Source: Candidatus Methylomirabilota bacterium
GTDB taxonomy: Bacteria > Methylomirabilota > Methylomirabilia > Methylomirabilales > 2-02-FULL-66-22
Assembly: GCA_016209725.1 (NCBI GenBank)
Contig: JACQVO010000054.1
Location: forward strand, 1-15,317
Direction of reading: 5' to 3'
DNA length: 15,317 bases
Shown one piece after another: positions 1 to 5,202 of the stretch; position 1 is the stretch's first letter, and each line of letters begins with the position of its first letter. The translations under genes were made by a program, and so were the position numbers. The notes beneath the pieces were generated by a model that saw only the letters and a program-made list of their open reading frames with translations, was not told the DNA's origin and made no database searches.

Positions 1-15
1 CTCCCCTGCCGAGGC

Positions 16-525
16 TCACCATCTGTCGTGGTGGACGCGCGCCGGGTCGTACCGATGCTCCCGGGGGATCTCCTCGGCGGGATAACCCAGGGGAACCAGG
101 CACAGAGGAATGACATGGCCGGGGAGGCCAAGGAGCCTTCGTATTCGCGCCACCCGATCCTCGTTGGGATAGAGGCCCACCCACACGGCCCCCAATCCCA
201 GGGCGTGGGCCGCCAGCAAGAGGTTCTGCGTAGCAGCCGAGCAGTCCTGGACCCAGTGGTCCCGGTACTTCTCCCGATGCTGATCCCCGCAGACCACAAT
301 CGCAACCGACGCCTCCTTCAGCATGTCGGAGAACGGATGAAACCTCGGGATCTCGTCGAGGAGCTTCCGGTCGGTGATGACGATGAACTGCCAGGGCTGT
401 TCGTTCCCCGCGGAGGGGGCGCTCATCGCCGCTTCCAGGAGTTGCTGGACCACCCCCTCGGGCACCCGTTGCGGTGTGTATCTCCGGATACTCCGGCGCG
501 AAAGAATTGTTTCCATGGCATCCAT
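16..525 (-). CDS. Nitroreductase family protein (FMN-dependent oxidoreductase)
   Basis: The product is 169 residues, the usual size of single-domain FMN nitroreductases, which are cytoplasmic NAD(P)H-dependent flavoenzymes that usually act as dimers. The N-terminus has the phosphate-binding RRSIRRY signature (about residues 10-16) and then SAPSAGNEQPW (about 37-47), the conserved flavin-contacting stretch. The C-terminal part has the P-L-G-Y-P motif (about 145-149) and the short basic tail typical of the family. The start at 525 is preceded by an AGGAG site at good spacing; an internal ATG three codons later is possible. It is a lone gene with no partner visible. The substrate cannot be told from sequence: these enzymes reduce nitro compounds, quinones or enones. 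Family assignment is firm, specific role unknown. Confidence 0.93.
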   Translation of the reverse strand: MDAMETILSRRSIRRYTPQRVPEGVVQQLLEAAMSAPSAGNEQPWQFIVITDRKLLDEIPRFHPFSDMLKEASVAIVVCGDQHREKYRDHWVQDCSAATQNLLLAAHALGLGAVWVGLYPNEDRVARIRRLLGLPGHVIPLCLVPLGYPAEEIPREHRYDPARVHHDRW

Positions 526-1117
526 GTTTTTCTCCTACAGCTCTGAGCCAGGAATTTTCACCGCCAAAGCCGCAGAGAGCGCAAAGAGTTGCCAACTCTC
601 GTCAAGCCGGAAAAGCGATCAGACCGAATTGTTCCGGATTACCCATCCAGCCATATCCCCGCCGCCGTACTGGATAAAGAGAGTTCCTTTGCGTGCTTTG
701 CGGTTGAACTGCGCTGTTCGGGCAGAGCGAAGCCCTACTGCCCTTCCGTGCCTGTCGCCCGCCCAAAAGGCCGAAAAGCAGAAAAGGCCCCCTGGGCTTC
801 CCCCACCCAAAGAGCCTCTTCGCCGTCCTGCTGCATTCAGATCGCCTGTGGTCAACCTGAGGGCAGCACCGTCATCCCGAACCACCAGGCTGATGCGTTC
901 TTACCACACGGCTATCCCAGAATCAACGGCTTTTCCCCCCTTTGTCTGTCATTCCTGCGGGCCACTCGTCGGCTATGCATCCTCCGCCCCGAAGACGACA
1001 CCGTTCCAGAGGAGAGTCACCACAGAAATCCGGAGTTCGACTCCTGCCTGCGTCCACGGGCAAGGCGATGACCAGCCTCAGCCGCCCCCGCTTGCGGGCG
1101 ACAACTGGACGAAACTG
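526..1117. other. Gene-free stretch between nitroreductase and HigA
   Basis: About 590 bp with no reading frame that resembles a known family or has a convincing ribosome binding site. Frames open on the plus strand here look like noise (rich in Arg, Pro and Ser, no conserved motif). The only structure I see is the inverted ACCGC(C)AAAG-type repeat at 559-707, listed separately. The base composition is more mixed than in the neighbouring genes, consistent with decayed or repeat-derived DNA. Confidence 0.5.
559..707. repeat. Inverted ACCGC(C)AAAG-type intergenic repeat
   Basis: The left arm (559-588) reads CACCGCCAAAGCCGCAGAG and on into GCGCAAAGAG. The right arm (686-707) on the opposite strand reads TCAACCGCAAAGCACGCAAA. 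The two arms face each other about 100 bp apart. Sequences built from ACCGC-AAAG-GCGC-AAAG units are, from memory, a common dispersed intergenic repeat in GC-rich environmental bacteria. A related degenerate copy is visible at about 9870-9908. Its mobility mechanism is not shown here. Confidence 0.45.
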
Positions 1118-1435
1118 TCATGCCGGGCGACCCGCATTTGCGGTTGCTCCCGCCCACGGCTTGATCTTTGCCAGCGTCTTAGCGAGAGCTTCTTCCGCCA
1201 TCTCCGTGTCATAGGCCGCCTGCGCCCGCAGCCAATAGCCGTTGGAAAGGCCGAAGTACCGGCACAGGCGCAAGTCGGTGTCCGCCGTGATGGCGCGCTT
1301 GCCCGCCACGATCTCCCCGATCCGCTGGGCGGGCACACCGATTGCCTTGGCAAGGCGGTACTGCGTGAGCCCCATCGGAACCAGGAACTCTTCGCGCAGC
1401 AACTCGCCGGGCGTCACGGGCTTGAGCTTACGCAT
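1118..1435 (-). CDS. higA: HigA-family addiction module antitoxin (XRE helix-turn-helix), orphan
   Basis: The product is 105 residues, normal for HigA. It opens with the family signature PVTPGELLREEFL-PMGLTQYRLAKAIGVP, in which PGE-L-EEFL and the Q-LA-A-GV helix-turn-helix (about residues 8-60) are recognisable, followed by RIGEIVAGKRAITADTDLRL. HigA antitoxins bind DNA and neutralise HigB, an mRNA-cleaving RelE-fold toxin normally encoded directly upstream. Here the 80 bp upstream (1436-1515) have no room for higB and no HigB-like remnant; the next upstream gene is the DUF5615 protein. A good GGAGGGAG ribosome site precedes the start. It may be a solitary regulator, a leftover, or an adopted third gene of the DUF433/DUF5615 unit. 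Confidence 0.9.
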   Translation of the reverse strand: MRKLKPVTPGELLREEFLVPMGLTQYRLAKAIGVPAQRIGEIVAGKRAITADTDLRLCRYFGLSNGYWLRAQAAYDTEMAEEALAKTLAKIKPWAGATANAGRPA

Positions 1436-1515
1436 GGTCTCCCTCCGTTAAATGGCGGAGTGTCGGCGGTATGAGCCAATGGCCGATCATTTCACGCATG
1501 TCCGCTGGACCCGCC

Positions 1516-1860
1516 TTACAGGTAGCGCACGGCGTATTCCCCGAGGCCGGCAGGGTTGTCCTTGGCGACTCGGACAATGCCGTCTGTGATCCGGCGGATC
1601 TCATTTCCCCGGTATCGCGAGGAGATCAAGAGGATCCCGGCGTGGGGCCGTTGGTGTTGAATGGCTTGCTCTGCGAGATGGACGAAGTGCGTGACGTTCC
1701 GCGTCACGATGCACCGTCCCGTTTTCGCCGCGTAATCCAGTTGGGCGCGATCCGAGCCGTGCGTATTTCCGGCCTCCACCGTGGTCAGCACGTCGATCTT
1801 TTTGCGCCGCAGCGCATCCGCAATGGCGACCGGAACGTCCTCGTCCAAGTAGAATTTCAT
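1516..1860 (-). CDS. DUF5615 PIN-like domain protein, probable toxin of a DUF433/DUF5615 pair
   Basis: I place the start at 1860 (MKFYLDEDVP), giving 114 residues. The frame stays open upstream, but the extra 15 residues overlap the preceding gene and look non-coding. The protein begins with the diagnostic FYLDEDVP, which carries the acidic residues of the PIN-like fold, then TVEAGNTHGSD-AQL-YAA and the central RCIVTRNVTHFVHL. In relatives the last motif usually reads TRN or TND followed by an acidic residue and F; here it is THF, so one expected acidic position is His, which may weaken nuclease activity. The ATG overlaps the DUF433 stop by four bases (ATGA), showing translational coupling. 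DUF5615 proteins are predicted RNases of type II toxin-antitoxin systems; activity is inferred, not shown. Confidence 0.88.
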   Translation of the reverse strand: MKFYLDEDVPVAIADALRRKKIDVLTTVEAGNTHGSDRAQLDYAAKTGRCIVTRNVTHFVHLAEQAIQHQRPHAGILLISSRYRGNEIRRITDGIVRVAKDNPAGLGEYAVRYL

Positions 1861-2273
1861 GCCCGCTTCGCGACGGACGAAAGGCGGGACCGGACCGCCT
1901 CCCACGTGAGCTGGCGGTTCTCCTCGATGGCATCATCAATCTCTTCTGGATACTTCGCGTAGTACAGGAGGCACACGTGCACTTGGGCCGTGGACAGGTG
2001 TGGAAAAAGTTTCCGGAGCGCCGCCTGGTTTTGGCCGAGCTCGAGGTAGTCCCGGATCACCTCCCAGACCCCGAGGCCGGTACCGGCGAGCTTTGCCTCC
2101 CGCCCGTTGGGTTCATCCGCGAAGTAGATCCCCGGGCACGTCCGGAGGCGAAGTGCCTCATCCATGAGATCTTGTGCCACCTCCGAGAAGGAGCGTCGAT
2201 GGCGCCGGGCGAGGCGGGCGATCTCGTTTCGCAGGGCGGGTCGGAGCCGTAACGTCGTCGTTGGGGCTGGCAT
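1857..2273 (-). CDS. DUF433 antitoxin-like protein with N-terminal ribbon-helix-helix-like region
   Basis: I place the start at 2273, directly after a strong GGAGGTGA ribosome site, giving 138 residues; the longer upstream frame crosses the promoter and is not coding. Residues 1-50 (MPAPTTTLRLRPALRNEIARL onward) look like a ribbon-helix-helix or CopG-like DNA-binding strand and helices, with SEVAQDLMDEALR. Residues 55-125 are the DUF433 domain: CPGIYFADEP, GTGLGVWEVIRDYLELG, then the helix-turn-helix part with LFPHLSTAQVHVCLLYYAKYPEEID. DUF433 proteins are encoded next to DUF5615 proteins and are taken to be the antitoxins and autorepressors. This is the first gene of the pair and overlaps the toxin by 4 bp. 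Palindromes lie in its promoter. Confidence 0.9.
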   Translation of the reverse strand: MPAPTTTLRLRPALRNEIARLARRHRRSFSEVAQDLMDEALRLRTCPGIYFADEPNGREAKLAGTGLGVWEVIRDYLELGQNQAALRKLFPHLSTAQVHVCLLYYAKYPEEIDDAIEENRQLTWEAVRSRLSSVAKRA

Positions 2274-2301
2274 TGTCACCTCCAAGAAGGTACCCGCACA
2301 C

Positions 2302-2330
2302 ACTATAGCACATCGTGTGCATGACGTCAT
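2302..2330 (-). promoter_or_regulatory. Promoter and palindromic operator of the DUF433/DUF5615 operon
   Basis: On the minus strand there is a -10 like TATAGT (2302-2307) and a -35 like ATGACG (2325-2330), 17 bp apart. Between them lies the inverted repeat GCACA-tcg-TGTGC (2308-2320), and the perfect 10-bp palindrome ATGACGTCAT (2321-2330) covers the -35. The position fits autorepression by the DUF433 antitoxin. The promoter assignment is by eye and not tested. Confidence 0.55.
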
Positions 2331-2679
2331 TCTGAAGTTGGGCGGCCGTCCACGGGCTGGTCCCTTTCCCATGTGCGGGCCGACCGGGCATTCCCCCGCA
2401 CCTTTCACCCGGGAGGAGGGAAGTTTATCCTGCCCGCGAGAGATCGGACTGCGGCCTCCCGGCAACTGAGAGAGCACGGGATCCTGATGGCGAGCTTCAG
2501 GGATGCGATTTGTTCGACTCTTGCTTGGCTCCCCGGGCAGGGCGAATCTGGGCACTGGGAGGAGAGGGTGTCGCTGGTTTGAAGACTAACCCTGCGCTCA
2601 GCGACTGCGGAGCGGGCAAAACGCATCTGCAGCCCGCTGCAGCGCCGGGTGCGGCGCATTAACTCGTCAGAAACCTACA
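2331..2679. other. Gene-free stretch with a long imperfect hairpin
   Basis: About 350 bp between the toxin-antitoxin promoter and the lipoprotein stop. No coding frame is convincing. The notable content is a nested hairpin at about 2584-2668, 12 nt beyond the lipoprotein stop on the minus strand: AGCGGGC (2611-2617) pairs with GCCCGCT (2632-2638), CTGC extends it across a two-base bulge, and GCGCC/GGCGC (2642-2657) forms a second stem. It may act as a terminator-like or recombination-like structure. Confidence 0.45.
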
Positions 2680-2985
2680 TCAGAATGAATCCTTGCATCT
2701 GATTAGCAGGCTTCTACTGATCACCGATCCCGCGAAGCCAGTCGACGGATTGACCGCTGCGACGGATCCATGATCACCACTTTGGGTGATGACTTCGTAG
2801 CCCCGAGTTCCGCAGAGCTCGCCGGCCTTCTCGTAGCACATGCCCCAGTTACGAGCCAAGCCGGAGCAGCTAATGGAGAATGCTTCCTTGCCGTCTGGCC
2901 CGTACGTTTTGGATGCCCTAGCGCTAGCACAACCGCTCGCCAGAATGAGGAATGCGATGGCAGGGGCTATCGCGTCATATCTCAT
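2680..2985 (-). CDS. Small lipoprotein, hypothetical
   Basis: A 101-residue protein with an N-terminal lipoprotein signal: a hydrophobic run (about residues 5-15) ends at LASGC, with Cys19 as the predicted lipidated residue. The mature part has CSGLARNWGMCYEKAGELCG followed by GYEVITQSGDHG, a pattern I recognise from small envelope lipoproteins of proteobacteria with paired cysteines. Their function is not known. The start is preceded by GAGAGG. It follows the gene at 3044-3415 by 58 bp on the same strand and is probably co-transcribed. The protein is expected in the cell envelope. Confidence 0.8.
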   Translation of the reverse strand: MRYDAIAPAIAFLILASGCASARASKTYGPDGKEAFSISCSGLARNWGMCYEKAGELCGTRGYEVITQSGDHGSVAAVNPSTGFAGSVISRSLLIRCKDSF

Positions 2986-3043
2986 ACTGGCCTCTCATCT
3001 TCTGCGTTGCCGGATACCCACCCCTGTGGCCGGGTCGAAGCGC

Positions 3044-3415
3044 CTAGGAAGGGAGCACAACAATGTAAAGCGACTTGTCCCACAACGTAACCATGTTCAG
3101 CTTCTCCCCATACTGCTCCATCAGAAGACCACGACATTGCTCTGCATCCTCTTCGCGAACCCAGACCCATGCATGTTCATCTATTGAGGTATGCAAACCC
3201 TGTCTCCGCAGAACTAGCTCATCTAGACGCGCAACCTCGCTCTTGAGTATTTCCCAGGGCCTATCCGGTCTCCGGTGCGGATCAACCTCCAGTGCGAAGA
3301 TGAACAGAACTTGTCGATCCATCAAAGGGAGGAGTAAGTCATCGGGATCCGGGTAGTCGTACCAGAATAACTTTCCTTCGGGCTGACCGGGTTTTGGCTT
3401 GTTCCACTGTCCCAT
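3044..3415 (-). CDS. Hypothetical protein
   Basis: A 123-residue soluble protein that I do not recognise. It is acidic and tryptophan-rich, with LFWYDYPDPDDLLLPLMDRQVLFIF early, a charged helix around EILKSEVARLDELVLRRQG (about residues 56-75), and a C-terminal part with EEDAEQCRGLLMEQYGEKLNMV. There is no signal peptide or membrane segment. A GGAGGG ribosome site lies just upstream, and a perfect TTGACA -35 element sits about 70 bp ahead, which supports a real gene. It appears to lead a two-gene unit with the lipoprotein downstream. Lower third-position GC than its neighbours hints at recent acquisition. Confidence 0.7.
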   Translation of the reverse strand: MGQWNKPKPGQPEGKLFWYDYPDPDDLLLPLMDRQVLFIFALEVDPHRRPDRPWEILKSEVARLDELVLRRQGLHTSIDEHAWVWVREEDAEQCRGLLMEQYGEKLNMVTLWDKSLYIVVLPS

Positions 3416-3462
3416 CCCGCCCTCCTACGTCTTCGGACAGTACTATGGTGCTCTCCGCGGGC

Positions 3463-3491
3463 AGAGTATCGAAGGGTTAGGCGATTGTCAA
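3463..3491 (-). promoter_or_regulatory. Candidate promoter for the hypothetical/lipoprotein pair
   Basis: On the minus strand a perfect -35 TTGACA (3486-3491) is followed by TACTCT at 17 bp (3463-3468) or GATACT at 15 bp (3465-3470). The start codon of the downstream gene is about 50 bp further. The -35 match is strong and the -10 weak. Confidence 0.4.
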
Positions 3492-3525
3492 CGTGAAGGC
3501 CCCCGTCCAGGTAGCACGGGGAAAT

Positions 3526-3642
3526 AGAAAATACGTACGGCATGAGGTGAACCGGGGGGTCGAGAAAGGGGGCAGTCCAGGTGAGAGCCGGGGGGGAGAT
3601 CGGGGACCCTGGGCCATCCTGGAGCCTGGGATTTCACACACC
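3526..3642 (+). repeat. Direct repeat copy 1 flanking the TumE module
   Basis: About 117 bp, roughly 80 percent identical by eye to 4921-5035 in the same orientation. Shared blocks include GAGGT-A-CCGGGGGGTCG, GGGGAGATCGGGGA and CCTGGG-ATCCTGG. Neither copy encodes a protein I recognise. The pair brackets about 1.3 kb that holds the TumE-like toxin-antitoxin genes and a gene fragment. Confidence 0.75.
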
Positions 3643-3817
3643 CGGGCAAAATCCGCCTGCTGAACGAGCAAACACACCGGAGCGCCCGCGCCGACGGACG
3701 ATAAGGTTGCAGTCGAGGGATGCTTTCCGCTTTCTCCCAGGACGCGGCGGCACCGGACCGCCGCCGCGGCCCCGCGGCAGGGTGCACGGCGAGCACGGGC
3801 GCCCTGGCAGGTGGCAA
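3643..3817. other. Downstream region of the antitoxin with GC-rich hairpin
   Basis: No gene is seen. A hairpin with GCGGCGG (3744-3750) pairing with CCGCCGC (3758-3764) across a seven-base loop lies 54 bp past the stop codon of the minus-strand antitoxin. It has no obvious T-run, so it is only a weak terminator candidate. Confidence 0.35.
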
Positions 3818-4183
3818 TCACACGGCGATGCGGAACTCGATCGTGGAAAACGGGACTCTGGGGACAGAGGTGCGGCGGCCCGTCTGAGCTTTCCTGAGGG
3901 AGACGAGGCCGTAGGCGGCCAGCGCCTGGACATCCGCGTGGACATTCTTGAAGTCGCGGCGGACGAGCTGGGCGAGCTGGTAGACAGAATCAGGCCGGCC
4001 CTGGCGGATCACGCGGAGCAGTTCGAGCCGCTTGGGCGTGAGGACCTTCCGGGCGGCCTCCAGGCTCGTGAAGTAGGTTCCCTTGCGGGGGGTGACCTTC
4101 TTGCCTGCGGCCACGGCCTTCCAGGTAGCGCGAAAGTCCTTCAAGCCCTCCTCCAGGGTCTTGATCTCAATCCGGCCCTTCAT
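3818..4183 (-). CDS. Winged-helix antitoxin (TumA-like, HVO_A0114-type DNA-binding protein)
   Basis: The start at 4183 (MKGRIEIKTLEEGL) follows GGAGG and overlaps the toxin stop by four bases (ATGA). This gives 121 residues; the much longer open frame upstream overlaps the toxin and is spurious. Residues 1-45 hold the FRATWKAVAAGK-VTPRKGTYFTSLEAARKVLTP stretch, followed by a winged helix-turn-helix (about residues 48-100) with LELLRVIRQGRPDSVYQLAQLV and DFKNVHADVQALAAYGLVSL. This architecture is that of the DNA-binding antitoxins encoded after TumE-type toxins. It probably neutralises the upstream product and represses the operon. Confidence 0.85.
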   Translation of the reverse strand: MKGRIEIKTLEEGLKDFRATWKAVAAGKKVTPRKGTYFTSLEAARKVLTPKRLELLRVIRQGRPDSVYQLAQLVRRDFKNVHADVQALAAYGLVSLRKAQTGRRTSVPRVPFSTIEFRIAV

Positions 4184-4485
4184 CTTGTCGCCTCCTTCCG
4201 ATCCACCTTCGCGCGGCGAACGTCCGCCAGGAAGTCTACCAGGAGTTCGCCGACGGTGGAAAAGGTGTACGCAATTTGCGCGGCTCCACAGTGGCGATGG
4301 TGGCCCTTGGGATGGTGGTTGTCGTAGAGCACAGCCGGCTTCGTGGTCCCCGCGAGCACGAAGGCCAGGCGGTAGCGGATGCCATCCGGGTACGCGGCGG
4401 ACCGAGGCACCTGCCAGAGGACCAGCTCGACGAGGTCCCCGTCGGCATCCACGTACTTCTCTCGGCGGAGCAGGATGGCTCCCAT
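4180..4485 (-). CDS. TumE-like toxin (DUF6516 family)
   Basis: A 101-residue protein with the family hallmark YDNHHPKGHHRH (about residues 54-65), preceded by RYRLAFVLAG and followed by a C-terminal helix with LLVDFLADVRRAK. TumE-type proteins are toxins of two-gene modules with the toxin encoded first and a winged-helix antitoxin second, exactly the order seen here, with ATGA coupling. The start at 4485 has no recognisable ribosome site; an inverted repeat ends directly against the ATG, so translation may start on a leaderless or very short-leader transcript. The molecular target is not deducible from sequence. Confidence 0.85.
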   Translation of the reverse strand: MGAILLRREKYVDADGDLVELVLWQVPRSAAYPDGIRYRLAFVLAGTTKPAVLYDNHHPKGHHRHCGAAQIAYTFSTVGELLVDFLADVRRAKVDRKEATR

Positions 4486-4506
4486 CTATGGTGCAGAATA
4501 CCATAG
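4486..4506 (-). promoter_or_regulatory. Inverted repeat operator at the TumE start
   Basis: Perfect arms CTATGGT (4486-4492) and ACCATAG (4500-4506) are separated by seven bases and touch the toxin start codon. A possible -10, TATTCT on the minus strand (4495-4500), lies inside it. This fits an autoregulatory operator for the partner antitoxin. No good -35 is visible. Confidence 0.6.
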
Positions 4507-4805
4507 TCTGTCTCCTGGGACGACAGGTTTCTGTGGCGTCCCCTTCCCCTCGCACATCGGTCACCCGTTCCCCTGGAGGCTCCGGCATAGCAGGGTGGCC
4601 TACTGCCAGAGACGGAGTGGCCGTGAGGGGCGCGCTATGCCCAGGAAGAAAACGGTCGCCCACTGGAGTGCCCACTCGAGCCGTGCTTGGCTCGGCACGG
4701 TGGACTTGAACTGCCAGGCAATGGTTGCGGCAAACACATCGGCGCAATCGGGCGAGGGATTGGCAGCGGCGGGTGTGCGACAGGAATCGGTGGGCTTCCC
4801 GCGTG
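4507..4805. other. Gene-free stretch with inverted repeats
   Basis: No recognisable gene. Contains GGCATAGC (4584-4591) opposite GCTATGCC (4634-4641), a perfect 8-bp inverted repeat with a 42-bp gap, and CCGTGC/GCACGG (4681-4700). The reading frames crossing it have no family features. It could be decayed mobile DNA, but I cannot identify the source. Confidence 0.4.
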
Positions 4806-4850
4806 TCACCCGGTCCCTCGGTGTTTCATGGCTTCCGGGTTCAGGGTGCG
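4806..4850 (-). pseudogene. 3' remnant of a D-2-hydroxyacid dehydrogenase gene
   Basis: On the minus strand this reads RTLNPEAMKHRGTG and stop. The intact dehydrogenase at 8864-9847 ends RTLNPEAMKRRAAG and stop. The two DNA segments align without gaps over 45 bases including the stop, with 38 identical by eye (8864-8908 versus 4806-4850). Similarity ends abruptly at 4851, where a tandem repeat begins. It is therefore the tail of a lost paralogue cut off by a deletion or insertion. Short length limits certainty. Confidence 0.7.
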
Positions 4851-4851
4851 A

Positions 4852-4911
4852 GTAATAGGGGACGTAATAGGGGACAAAGACTGCAACGTATTCCTATTCG
4901 CGTCCCCTATT
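4852..4911. repeat. Tandem and inverted GTAATAGGGGAC repeat
   Basis: The 12-mer GTAATAGGGGAC occurs twice head to tail (4852-4863 and 4864-4875). The reverse-complement core GTCCCCTATT follows at 4902-4911. The element sits exactly between the dehydrogenase remnant and direct repeat copy 2. GGGGAC-type palindromic repeats are often linked to REP-associated transposases, but none is in the window. Confidence 0.65.
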
Positions 4912-4920
4912 CGTATTCAT

Positions 4921-5035
4921 AGAAATACATGCGGCGTGAGGTAAGCCGGGGGGTCGGGAAAGGGAGGTAACCAGGCGAGGGCTGGGGGGAGATCGGGGAA
5001 CCTGGGCGATCCTGGTGCGTGGGCCTTCACGCACC
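4921..5035 (+). repeat. Direct repeat copy 2 flanking the TumE module
   Basis: The second copy of the repeat at 3526-3642, same orientation, about 115 bp and about 80 percent identical by eye. It lies between the GTAATAGGGGAC element and the remains of the PIN toxin gene. Confidence 0.75.
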
Positions 5036-5072
5036 GAGAATGATTTGATCACCGTGATGAGGGAACTTCGGA

Positions 5073-5193
5073 TCAAGGTAACCATGGCGTCGGTCCCAGC
5101 ATGGCAAGGAAGTCCGCCGGGCTAACGATGCGGGCCTTGCCGACCGATTGGAGCGAGATGAGATGGTTTCTGGGTGTGGAGGACGACGCGCAT
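5073..5193 (-). pseudogene. PIN-domain toxin remnant with internal deletion and frameshift
   Basis: Nine bases after the stop of the ribbon-helix-helix antitoxin an ATG (5193) opens MRVVLHTQ, matching the MRVVLDTN start of PIN-family toxins except that the catalytic Asp is His and the next Asn is Gln. This frame stops at 5122. In another frame the same stretch reads NHLISLQSVGKARIVSPADFLAML and ends at 5073, matching the usual PIN C-terminus (HLLSL ... RIVTPREFLELL type). Roughly 90-100 central codons, with the other acidic residues, are missing and the two ends are out of frame. The toxin must be dead. Confidence 0.75.
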
Positions 5194-5202
5194 CGGCAGA
5201 CG

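Noticed and set aside
374..1474. A 366-residue open frame on the plus strand
   Set aside because: It overlaps the nitroreductase and HigA genes on the other strand, has low-complexity Arg/Pro/Ser composition and no family motif or ribosome site.
3476..3482. GTTAGGC as an integron attC core upstream of the hypothetical gene
   Set aside because: The orientation is wrong for a cassette on the minus strand and no partner box or folded arms are nearby; it overlaps the promoter region.
3818..4747. A 309-residue reading of the TumE antitoxin frame
   Set aside because: The extra N-terminal part overlaps the toxin gene and the operator; the start at 4183 with GGAGG and ATGA coupling is much better.
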